This document shows, piece after piece, positions 8,801 through 14,848 of a stretch of 18,813 nucleotides of DNA. Every line of letters begins with the position of its first letter. Within the stretch, counting starts at the first letter, position 1. The notes below the pieces were generated by a model. The model did not search any database, had not been told where the DNA came from, and saw only the letters and a list, made by a program, of their open reading frames with translations. Source of the DNA: Chloroflexota bacterium (GTDB lineage Bacteria > Chloroflexota > Dehalococcoidia > Lucifugimonadales > UBA3495); the NCBI GenBank assembly GCA_022561675.1, contig JADFQT010000007.1, positions 1 to 18,813 of the forward strand, given 5' to 3'. The position numbers and the translations under genes are program-made.

Positions 8801-9302
8801 GCCCCTATCGGCAGCCTCCGACGCGGATAACAAATCCCTGGACTACGTAGCCATGTTCGCCACTTCCATCGGCCCCGGCGTCAGGACCCTGGCCGATCAA
8901 TGGCGGGATGAAGGCCAGTTCCTCAACTCCCACATTCTGCAAGCGCTGGCCCTGGAGGGGGCCGAAGCCTTTGCGGAGCTGCTGCATCAGCAGATACGGC
9001 AGATGTGGGGTATCGGCGACCCAGCGGGGATCACTCCGCAGGAACTGTTCCGGACTCAATACCGAGGACGTCGCTTCTCCTTCGGGTATCCAGCCTGTCC
9101 CCGATTGGAGGACCAGGAACAATTATTCCGTCTGCTGGATATTACCGCCAATATTGGCGTGGAATTGACCGAGGGATTCATGATGGACCCGGAGGGCTCG
9201 GTGTCCGCCCTGGTATTCCATCATCCCGACGCCAAATATTTCAACCTGAGCGAGCAGGACATTGAACGCCTGGAGCGGGAAGTGGCAACCTTAAATCTAT
9301 AG
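5841..9302 (+). CDS. metH: Cobalamin-dependent methionine synthase (MetH)
   Basis: This enzyme transfers a methyl group from methyltetrahydrofolate through cobalamin to homocysteine, giving methionine. Numbered from the first in-frame ATG (5841), the frame holds 1153 residues and all four MetH modules. The homocysteine domain has zinc ligands C207 and the pair C270-C271 in GGCCGTGP. The folate domain begins at about 318 with GERTNVLGSRRFR. The helical cap and cobalamin domain carry D704-x-H706-xx-G709, H706 being the lower ligand to cobalt. The reactivation domain (about 860-1153) includes FGYPACP near 1080 and TEGFMMDPEGSVSALVF. The missing N-terminal residues are encoded upstream in another frame (5753-5840), so the true start is uncertain. 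No metF is nearby, but formate-tetrahydrofolate ligase lies 640 bp downstream. Having the reactivation domain argues against a simple corrinoid methyltransferase. Confidence 0.92.
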   Translation: MGTAIQGKNLGPEDFGGLEYEGCNEYLILTRPDVIADIHQSYLDAGADIIETNTFGAMSVVLAEYNLASEARRINREAAEMARRLADQSSTPEKPRFVAGSMGPTTKTISVTGGITFDELALSYQEQAAGLVEGGVDLLLLETSQDTINIKAGLHGIDRAFAELGREVPVAVQGTVEPMGTLLAGQDAEALYTSLAHRELLWIGFNCATGPEFMTDHIRTLSALSRFPIACIPNAGLPDEDGKYNETPEMLAATIGRFVESGWVNVVGGCCGTGPDHIRLLVGIVAGKTGHSPVHSHETRVSGIEALVVDQDTRPVIVGERTNVLGSRRFRRLINQGSFEEASEVGRRQVRSGAHILDVCLQDPDRDEMADVMTFLDFVTKKVKTPIMIDSTDALVIEESLKRLQGKSIINSVNLEDGEARFQAVVPLARSYGAALVVGCIDEDKEQAQAVTRERKLEVALRSHQILTEKYGVAEEDIIFDPLVFPAGTGDRNYEGSAAETIEGVRLIKEALPRTKTILGISNVSFGLPPAGREVFNSVFLYHCVQAGLDMAIVNSELLQRYTSIPEEERKLTEDLIWFRGDDPVAAFADHFRDRPPKASVEERRSLPLDERLAMAIIDGSKEGLAEDLDEALQERAPLAIINGPLMDGMDEVGRQFNANELIVAEVLQSAESMKFAVAHLEPHMDRADAATKGKVILATVKGDVHDIGKNLVDIILSNNGYRVINLGIKVPPQDLIDAYREHKPDIIGLSGLLVKSAQMMVETVRDLRQAGIEPPILVGGAALSNRFTRLRIAPNYDGLVAYAPDAMTGLALANSIQDADEFQQLSAKIADETKELLQAEEARQSPASTATQPQAAPAQVRHDFEIPNPPDLRLHVLNNHDLERIFSYINPQMLYVRHLGFKGRFAEALDADDPGAVELWESVRRVEDVVLTDATITAAAVFKFFPCRSDGQNLVIYNPDGTKELERFYLGRQSQRDGLCLADYALPLSAASDADNKSLDYVAMFATSIGPGVRTLADQWRDEGQFLNSHILQALALEGAEAFAELLHQQIRQMWGIGDPAGITPQELFRTQYRGRRFSFGYPACPRLEDQEQLFRLLDITANIGVELTEGFMMDPEGSVSALVFHHPDAKYFNLSEQDIERLEREVATLNL

Positions 9303-9361
9303 CCAAACCCTGCCGGAGGAGCCAGCGTTTGCGGCCACCGTTTGGGAAATCCCCCCAATAT
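9301..9361 (+). repeat. Imperfect direct repeat A flanking the GIY-YIG locus
   Basis: The blocks CGGAGGAGCCAGCGTTT and GGAAATCCCC here recur at 9787-9835 with the same spacing, except for about a dozen extra bases (GCGGCCACCGTTT) in this copy. The preceding AGCCAAACCCTGC also aligns with AGCTAAATCCGGA. This copy starts at the end of the metH stop codon (9300-9302). Confidence 0.55.
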
Positions 9362-9413
9362 AAGTCATCCCGAGTTTTGAGAAAGAGGAGCGCCCGCTGC
9401 ATTACCTGCGTCT

Positions 9414-9436
9414 TTCCGGCGAAAGCCGGAATCCAG
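9414..9436 (+). repeat. Left 23-bp inverted repeat of the GIY-YIG locus
   Basis: TTCCGGC (9414-9420), GAAA loop (9421-9424) and GCCGGAA (9425-9431) form a compact hairpin, followed by TCCAG. The complement of the whole 23 bp recurs at 9724-9746 with two mismatches. Confidence 0.75.
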
Positions 9437-9450
9437 AACGTCAGCCTTGC

Positions 9451-9723
9451 GTCTATCTCCTCGCCAGCAAGCGGAACGGCACCTGATATGTGGGCGTGAC
9501 ATCCAACCTCGCCCTACGCGTCTGGCAACAACAGAGTCATCTCGTTGAGGGGTTCACCAAACGGTACGGAGTGCACACGCTGGTGTGGTACGAAGTTCAC
9601 GCCACAATGGAAAACGCCATCGCACGGGAAAAGGCCATCAAGAATTGGAAACGGGCATGGAAGATCGCGCTAATCGAAAAGTCGAATTCCCAATGGCGTG
9701 ACCTTTATGCAGAGCTTGGATGA
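9451..9723 (+). pseudogene. Decayed GIY-YIG (URI-type) nuclease gene
   Basis: One frame reads VYLLASKRNGT, then a TGA stop (9484-9486), then YVGVTSNLALRVW and on to YAELG with a stop at 9721-9723. The TGA falls between the two strands of the GIY-YIG core, directly before the YVG that serves as the YIG half. Downstream the domain is intact: the expected Arg in LALRVW, and the helix with the metal-binding Glu in ENAIAREKAIKNWKRAWK. No ATG or GTG opens the frame before 9451; the sequence there (ACGTCAGCC) resembles a lost ATG. A GTG at 9490 could start a 77-residue fragment, but it would lack the first strand. Intact relatives have about 90-95 residues. The stop codon abuts the right inverted repeat. 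Confidence 0.75.
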
Positions 9724-9746
9724 CTGGATTCCGGCTTCCGCCGTAA
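9724..9746 (-). repeat. Right 23-bp inverted repeat of the GIY-YIG locus
   Basis: This begins at the base after the nuclease stop codon and is the inverted copy of 9414-9436 (21 of 23 positions match). Two changes in the second half of the stem weaken its own hairpin. Confidence 0.75.
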
Positions 9747-9786
9747 CGACGAGGGTGATGGTCAACCGTTCATGCCTTGAGCCTCT

Positions 9787-9835
9787 AGCTAAATCCGGAC
9801 GGAGGAGCCATCGTTTAAGGAAATCCCCGGTATAT
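9787..9835 (+). repeat. Imperfect direct repeat B flanking the GIY-YIG locus
   Basis: CGGAGGAGCCATCGTTT followed by GGAAATCCCC repeats the blocks at 9301-9361 in the same orientation. The remainder of the gap up to the next gene (9836-9942) shows no further repeat or gene. Confidence 0.55.
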
Positions 9836-9942
9836 CCCTCTTCAATTTTAGGGCCTCTTGAACCCTTTCCCGGAACCCCCACGTGATGGAGCCGTACCCC
9901 TACCCTATTATTCCGGCAGTCCTATAGCATACTGGAGGCTTA

Positions 9943-11577
9943 ATGCAGCCCATAAGCCAAATCGCCGACGCCCTGGGCCTGGCCGAAAGCCGTATCATTC
10001 CCTATGGCAAGTACAAGGCCAAAATTTCCCTGGAGGCGCTGGCAGATAAGGACGGCGGCCCCAAGGGAAAGCTGGTGGTCGTCACCGGAATTACCCCCAC
10101 GCCCGCCGGCGAGGGTAAGACCACCACCGCCGTGGGTCTGGTGCAGGGGATGGGCAAACTGGGCTACCGGGCCGCCGTCACCCTCCGGGAGCCCACGCTG
10201 GGACCGATATTCGGCATCAAGGGAGGTGGCACCGGCGGCGGCAAAGCCCGGGTGCTGCCGGAAGACGAGATCAATATTCATTTTACCGGAGACGCCCACG
10301 CCGTGGCCTCGGCGCACAACCTGCTGGCCGCCCTGGTGGACAACGCCGTGTACCGGGGGCAAATACCCGACTTGGACGCCACGGGAATTCAGTGGTCGCG
10401 AGTGACCGACGCTTCGGACCGGGCCTTGAGGGATATCGTCTCCGGAATCGGTGGGAGCAACAACAGCCCCCTGCGGGAGACCCGGTTCGATATCGTGTCC
10501 GCCTCGGAGATCATGGCCATTTTGGCCCTCTCCTCCGACCTGGACGACCTTCGGGAGCGCTTGTCCCAAATCGTGGTGGCCACTACTCGTGGGGGCGCGC
10601 CCGTCAACGTAGCCTCCTTGAACATCGTTGGTTCTCTGCTGTCCTTGCTCCGGCACAGCATCATGCCGAATCTGGTCCAGACTCAGGAGGGCCAACCGGC
10701 GTTGATCCACGCCGGGCCCTTCGGCAACATCGCCCACGGCTGCAACTCCATTATCGCGGACCGCATGGCGCTGTCCTACGCGGACTATGTCGTCACCGAG
10801 GCGGGCTTCGGCTCCGACCTGGGATTCGAAAAGTTTATGCACATTAAAGCCCGCCAAAGCGGATTACTACCCAGCGCCGTGGTGCTGGTGGCCTCGGCCC
10901 GAGCGCTGAAATGGCACGGTGGAGTAGCGCGCAGAAATTTGGAGCAACCCGACGCCAAAGCCGTCGCCGCCGGAGGGCCGAATTTGGCCCACCACATCGC
11001 TATTATCCGGGGCTTCGGGCTGCCGGTGGTGGTGGCCATAAATAGGTTCGGCCCGGATACCCAGGATGAGCTGGACGCGGTTCAGAATGCGGCCCTGGAT
11101 GCCGGAGTAGCGGCGGCGGTGGAAGCCTCCGGGTTTGCCGAGGGCGGTGAGGGGATGACCGCCCTGGCCGAGGCGGTGGTAGGGGCGACCGAGACGGCTT
11201 CCACGGTGGAGTACGTCTATCCATTGGAGGACTCAGCGGAAGACAAAGTTCTGGCCCTGGCCAGACAAATTTACGCCGCCGAGGATGTCAGCTGGGCGCC
11301 GGAAGCCCGCCGCCGATTGCGCTATTTCGAGTCCCAGGGCTGGGGCAACCTGCCCATATGCATGGCCAAGACCCACCTGTCTATCTCCCACGACCCCTCT
11401 ATGCGGGGCCGGCCCTCCGGCTATACCTTCCCCATCACCGACATCCGCGCTTCGGTGGGAGCGGGCTTTTTGTACGCGCTGGCCGGCCGGATTGAAACCC
11501 TGCCCGGATTGCCCTCCCGACCCAGGGCTCTGGACATGGATGTTTCTTCCGACGGAGAAATTACCGGCCTGGAATAA
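9943..11577 (+). CDS. fhs: Formate-tetrahydrofolate ligase
   Basis: This cytosolic enzyme uses ATP to join formate to tetrahydrofolate, making 10-formyltetrahydrofolate for purine and fMet-tRNA synthesis or for a reductive one-carbon route. The protein has 544 residues, close to the usual 550-560. The ATP-binding P-loop TPAGEGKTTT lies at 53-62 (K59). It is followed by EPTLGPIFGIKGG, GGGKARVLPEDEINIHFTGD and HAVASAHNLLAAL, the hallmark blocks of the family. The C-terminus has LPICMAKTHLSISHDP and AGAGFLYALAG-like sequence (here GAGFLYALAG), as in intact enzymes. GGAGG at 9934-9938, 4 nt before the ATG, supports the start. MetH lies upstream, so C1 units could be passed between them via other folate enzymes not seen here. 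The next repeat element starts about 20 bp after the stop. Confidence 0.95.
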   Translation: MQPISQIADALGLAESRIIPYGKYKAKISLEALADKDGGPKGKLVVVTGITPTPAGEGKTTTAVGLVQGMGKLGYRAAVTLREPTLGPIFGIKGGGTGGGKARVLPEDEINIHFTGDAHAVASAHNLLAALVDNAVYRGQIPDLDATGIQWSRVTDASDRALRDIVSGIGGSNNSPLRETRFDIVSASEIMAILALSSDLDDLRERLSQIVVATTRGGAPVNVASLNIVGSLLSLLRHSIMPNLVQTQEGQPALIHAGPFGNIAHGCNSIIADRMALSYADYVVTEAGFGSDLGFEKFMHIKARQSGLLPSAVVLVASARALKWHGGVARRNLEQPDAKAVAAGGPNLAHHIAIIRGFGLPVVVAINRFGPDTQDELDAVQNAALDAGVAAAVEASGFAEGGEGMTALAEAVVGATETASTVEYVYPLEDSAEDKVLALARQIYAAEDVSWAPEARRRLRYFESQGWGNLPICMAKTHLSISHDPSMRGRPSGYTFPITDIRASVGAGFLYALAGRIETLPGLPSRPRALDMDVSSDGEITGLE

Positions 11578-11598
11578 TTTCAAGCTCAAGACGACCCT

Positions 11599-11746
11599 TG
11601 TCATTCCTCAGTCGCTTCGCTCCTTCGGAATCTAAATTCTGGTGGCGGCAGACCCGGACGAAGGAATACTACCTCTACATCATGAACAATGGCGGGAGAA
11701 TCATGCTCCCAAGGATTTTAGACCCCTCTCTTCGCTCGGGGTGACA
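11599..11746 (-). repeat. TGTCA-family repeat, copy 4 (148 bp, reverse orientation, with an inverted arm segment)
   Basis: The element runs from TGTCATTCC (11599) to CGGGGTGACA (ends 11746). The core is more diverged than in the other copies but still aligns on the minus strand (CCTTGGGAGCATG, CGCCATTG, GATGTAG). In the left arm the 19 bp between ATTCC (11603-11607) and GGAAT (11627-11631) are inverted relative to copy 3. The element begins about 20 bp after the fhs stop codon and ends 143 bp before the CoA-transferase start. Confidence 0.78.
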
Positions 11747-11889
11747 AGTTGAGATATTACTAGTCCCACAGCAGCCATTGGCATCGACGCTCCGGGGGAC
11801 CCTTGCATTTCCCAAACACCGATGCAACAATAGCTCCCGCACCCGGCCTGCCCCAAGCTGGCCGAAGTACAGGGAGCTACATCCACCAC

Positions 11890-13218
11890 ATGACCTTTTC
11901 ACCGGTCGACAACCCCGCCCTCTCCGGTCTGCTGGCCGGGGTCAAGGTAGTTGATCTTACCCATTACATTTCGGGACCCTACTGCACTAAGCTCCTGGCT
12001 ACCCTGGGCGCCGAGGTGGTCAAGATTGAGCGGCCGGGCCCCGGGGACCCCATGCGCCAAGTGGGGCCCTTCGCCGAACCCTCCAAGACACCACCAAAGG
12101 CATCACCAGCAGCTCAGCAGCCTGGTGATGAAGCTGCTATTAGGGGCGAAACGGGGGCCTGGTTCCTCTACCTGAACACCTCAAAAAAGAGCCTGGCATT
12201 GGACCTCAAGTGCCAGCAAGGCCGGGAAATCCTCCTCCAGTTGGTTAAGACCGCCGACATCTTGGTGGAGAACTTCGCGCCTGGAGTCATGGACCGATTG
12301 GGATTGGGCTACACCCAGCTTCAGGCGGTTAATCCGGCCCTGGTCATGGCATCCATTTCCAATTACGGCCAGACGGGACCCTACCGGGACTGGAAGGCTA
12401 CCGAGCTCAACCTTTACGCCGCCGGTGGGCTGATGAACATCACCGGCGAGCCGGAACGGGAGCCTCTGAAAGAGGGCGCACCGCTGGCCCAGCTGGGGGC
12501 CGGCCAAAACGCCTTTGTGGCTGCTATGTGCGCGCTGCTCTACGCGGAGGACAGTGGACAGGGTCAGCACATCGACATCTCCATCGCGGAATACGCCACC
12601 AACATCCTGGAAAACGCCCTGATGCAATATAGCTACTCCGGGGTGGAGTACTCCCGGGTAGGCAATCGAGGCTACGGGCGGGCCGCCTGGGGGATCTATC
12701 CCTGCCAGGACGGTTACGTGGGCATCATCGCCGGTCCGGACCAGCGCTGGCCCCAGGTTGCGGGAATCATGGAAAGAGAGGAGTTGGCCGACCCCCGTTT
12801 TGCCTCCCGCCAGGGCCGGCTGATCCATGCCGATGAAGTGGACGCTCTGATGCTGCCCTGGCTTCTTGAGCACGATAAAGTCGACATCTTCAAGGCCGGA
12901 CAGGAGGATGGGCTGGGCTTCGCTTATGTGGCCACCATGCAGGACATTCTGGAGATGGAGCAGCTCCAAGAGCGAGACTATTTCGTGCCGCTGGACCATC
13001 CGGTAGCCGGTAGGTTCAAATACCCCGGCCCGCCGATCAGCCCTCACCTTTTTGAAGATTCATTGGGCAAATCGGGCGGCGGGCCTGGCGGTGGATTAAA
13101 TTCCGCCTGGGTATACCGTCGGGCGCCCCTGCTGGGGGAGCACAACGGGGAAGTGCTGGGAGAATTAGGATACACTCGATCGGAGATAGACCAAATGAAA
13201 GCCGGTTGGGTTCTCTAA
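11890..13218 (+). CDS. CaiB/BaiF family CoA-transferase, likely non-catalytic subunit
   Basis: This is a family III CoA-transferase (formyl-CoA transferase/CaiB fold), which normally moves CoA between a thioester and a free acid. From the ATG at 11890 it has 442 residues. The N-terminal nucleotide-binding signature is clear: VKVVDLTHYISGPYCTKLLATLGAEVVKIE, then LNTSKKSLALDL and VENFAPGVMDRLGLGY. Where the family has its catalytic Asp (the xGD motif), this protein reads GAGQN, with Q206 and N207. An unusual Pro/Ala-rich loop (about residues 67-90) holds a DNA inverted repeat. The frame is open to a TTG at 11803, but homology starts only after 11890; GGGAG lies 12 nt before that ATG. It ends 1 nt before a second family member that does have the Asp, suggesting a heteromer. 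The substrate is unknown. Confidence 0.85.
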   Translation: MTFSPVDNPALSGLLAGVKVVDLTHYISGPYCTKLLATLGAEVVKIERPGPGDPMRQVGPFAEPSKTPPKASPAAQQPGDEAAIRGETGAWFLYLNTSKKSLALDLKCQQGREILLQLVKTADILVENFAPGVMDRLGLGYTQLQAVNPALVMASISNYGQTGPYRDWKATELNLYAAGGLMNITGEPEREPLKEGAPLAQLGAGQNAFVAAMCALLYAEDSGQGQHIDISIAEYATNILENALMQYSYSGVEYSRVGNRGYGRAAWGIYPCQDGYVGIIAGPDQRWPQVAGIMEREELADPRFASRQGRLIHADEVDALMLPWLLEHDKVDIFKAGQEDGLGFAYVATMQDILEMEQLQERDYFVPLDHPVAGRFKYPGPPISPHLFEDSLGKSGGGPGGGLNSAWVYRRAPLLGEHNGEVLGELGYTRSEIDQMKAGWVL

Positions 13219-13219
13219 A

Positions 13220-14494
13220 ATGGCTAGCCCGCAGCCTCTGAAAAACTTCCGCATCCTGGACCTGTCCCGCATCTGGGCCGGGCCTTACTGCACCAAGCTG
13301 ATGGCAGACATGGGAGCGGAAATAATCAAAATGGAGTCGTTGCGGGTCTACGATTCCCACCGCGGGCCGGTCAGCCCGGCTCGGGGCGTGGTGGCGTATC
13401 CGGACGCCGAGCCGGGCGACGAACCCTGGAACCGAAACGGCTGGTTCAACTGCCTGCACCTGAGCAAGTACGGCATTACGCTGGAGCTGACTGAAGAATC
13501 CGGGCGGCGGGTGTTCGAGCGGCTGGTTTCCATCAGCGACGCCGTCATAGAAAACTTCCGCCAGGGCAGCCTGGAGAGGTTGGGATATACCTACGAAACC
13601 CTGCGGCAGTTCCGGCCCGACTTGATCTACGTTTCCATGCCCGCCTTCGGCAACAGCGGACCCTGGCAGCAGTACGTGGCCTACGGAATCGGGCAAGAGC
13701 AGCTATCCGGTATGGCCCATATGACCGGGTACGCCGATGATGGGCCGATGAAGTCGGGCATCAACCACGGCGACCCCATCACCGGTTCTCACGCGGCCGG
13801 GGTGCTGCTGGCCGCGCTGCGCTACCGGCGGCGTACCGGCCGGGGTATGTTCATAGACGTATCCCAGCAGGAGTCGGCGGTGTCCTTAATCGGCGCAGAA
13901 ACACTGGCCTACCAGATGACCGGACAGGAGCCGGAGAGAAGGGGCAATCGCTCGCCCCACCACGCACCCCATAATAGCTACCCCTGCGCGGGAGAGGACC
14001 GGTGGGTGACTATTGCCGTGACCACGGACGAGCAGTGGCAACACCTGGCCGGGATAATCGGCGGCGATGCCCTGGCCCAGGATGCCCGGTTCAGCACCAG
14101 CGATGGCCGCCTGCAACATCAGGATGTGTTGGATGAACTGGTCCGCCAATGGACGGCCAGCCGGGAAGCCTATGCCATCAGTCATCAACTGCAACAGATG
14201 GGAATTCCTGCCAGCCCCGTGCTGAGGGGGCCGGACCTGTTGGAAGACCCCCACTACCGGGAGCGAGGCACCTTCGTTGAGGTGACCCATCCCCAAGTGG
14301 GACCACGATGGTATCCCGGAGTTCCTTGGAAGATGTCGGTCACTCCAGGACAGGTTCACTGGGCAGCCCCAACCCTGGGTCAGCACAACTACCAGATATA
14401 CCATGAGCTGCTGGGGATGCCCGGCGAGGAGATCGCCCGATTGGAGGAAACCGGAGTTATCGGCACCAAGCCCACCGGCTCGCGCATTATTTAG
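13220..14494 (+). CDS. CaiB/BaiF family CoA-transferase, catalytic-type subunit
   Basis: This is a second family III CoA-transferase of 424 residues, starting at the ATG only 1 nt after the stop of its neighbour. No strong ribosome site is seen, which fits translational coupling. The N-terminus FRILDLSRIWAGPYCTKLMADMG and the block NGWFNCLHLSKYGITLEL are typical of the family. The catalytic Asp is present as D185 in NHGDPITGSHAA; it forms the aspartyl-CoA anhydride and thioester in studied members. The C-terminal part (IPASPVLRGPDLLEDPHYRERGTF) is the usual small-domain signature. Together with the preceding gene it could form an alpha-beta enzyme like the benzylsuccinate CoA-transferase pair. 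The CoA donor and acceptor cannot be read from the sequence. The stop codon lies inside a 10-bp repeat bordering a mobile-looking element. Confidence 0.88.
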   Translation: MASPQPLKNFRILDLSRIWAGPYCTKLMADMGAEIIKMESLRVYDSHRGPVSPARGVVAYPDAEPGDEPWNRNGWFNCLHLSKYGITLELTEESGRRVFERLVSISDAVIENFRQGSLERLGYTYETLRQFRPDLIYVSMPAFGNSGPWQQYVAYGIGQEQLSGMAHMTGYADDGPMKSGINHGDPITGSHAAGVLLAALRYRRRTGRGMFIDVSQQESAVSLIGAETLAYQMTGQEPERRGNRSPHHAPHNSYPCAGEDRWVTIAVTTDEQWQHLAGIIGGDALAQDARFSTSDGRLQHQDVLDELVRQWTASREAYAISHQLQQMGIPASPVLRGPDLLEDPHYRERGTFVEVTHPQVGPRWYPGVPWKMSVTPGQVHWAAPTLGQHNYQIYHELLGMPGEEIARLEETGVIGTKPTGSRII

Positions 14495-14499
14495 GAATA

Positions 14500-14718
14500 A
14501 TCTCAAAATGTCACCCCGAGCCCTTCGGCGTTGCTCAGGATTAACTCCCCGAGGGGTCTAAAATCCCTGGGAACACGGTCCTAACGCCATTGGCTAGGGT
14601 GTAACTGCAGTGCTGACGCATCGGGCTTTTGGGCCCAGGATTTACAATCCTCAGTCGCGGAGTTTATCCTAAGCCGGGCCGACGGGCTCTTTCGGAATGA
14701 CATGGGTTGTTTTGAGAT
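14500..14718 (+). repeat. TGTCA-family repeat, copy 5 (long-arm form with border duplication)
   Basis: Inner ends are TGTCACCCCGAG (from 14509) and GGAATGACA (to 14702). The inverted repeat extends outward as ATCTCAAAA (14500-14508) and TTTTGAGAT (14710-14718). Both borders are followed within 2-3 bp by the perfect direct repeat TTATTTAGGA (14487-14496 and 14721-14730), which looks like a target-site duplication; its left copy contains the upstream gene's stop codon. Each arm carries a longer filler (with CCCTTCGG and GGATTAACTCC, or TTTATCC and GACGGGCTC) in place of the short GAGCGAAGCGA. The core matches copy 3 closely. The rest of the gap to 14848 holds only the crotonase ribosome site. 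Confidence 0.82.
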
Positions 14719-14848
14719 GGTTATTTAGGAGCCGGGTTTCTAGGCGTTCCGAGGGCTCCGGCACGGCAACAGGCCGCTGATACAACCCAGTGAATACTAA
14801 TCGCCGGATGCTAACGCTGAATACTTGCCAGCAAAAGGAGGCATAGCT

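Noticed and set aside
9940..10857. 305-codon open frame on the minus strand opposite fhs
   Set aside because: It is a shadow of formate-tetrahydrofolate ligase with Gly/Val-rich composition and no domain.
11803..11889. Upstream in-frame extension of the first CoA-transferase from a TTG
   Set aside because: The added 29 residues show no similarity to the family, and a GGGAG lies before the ATG at 11890.
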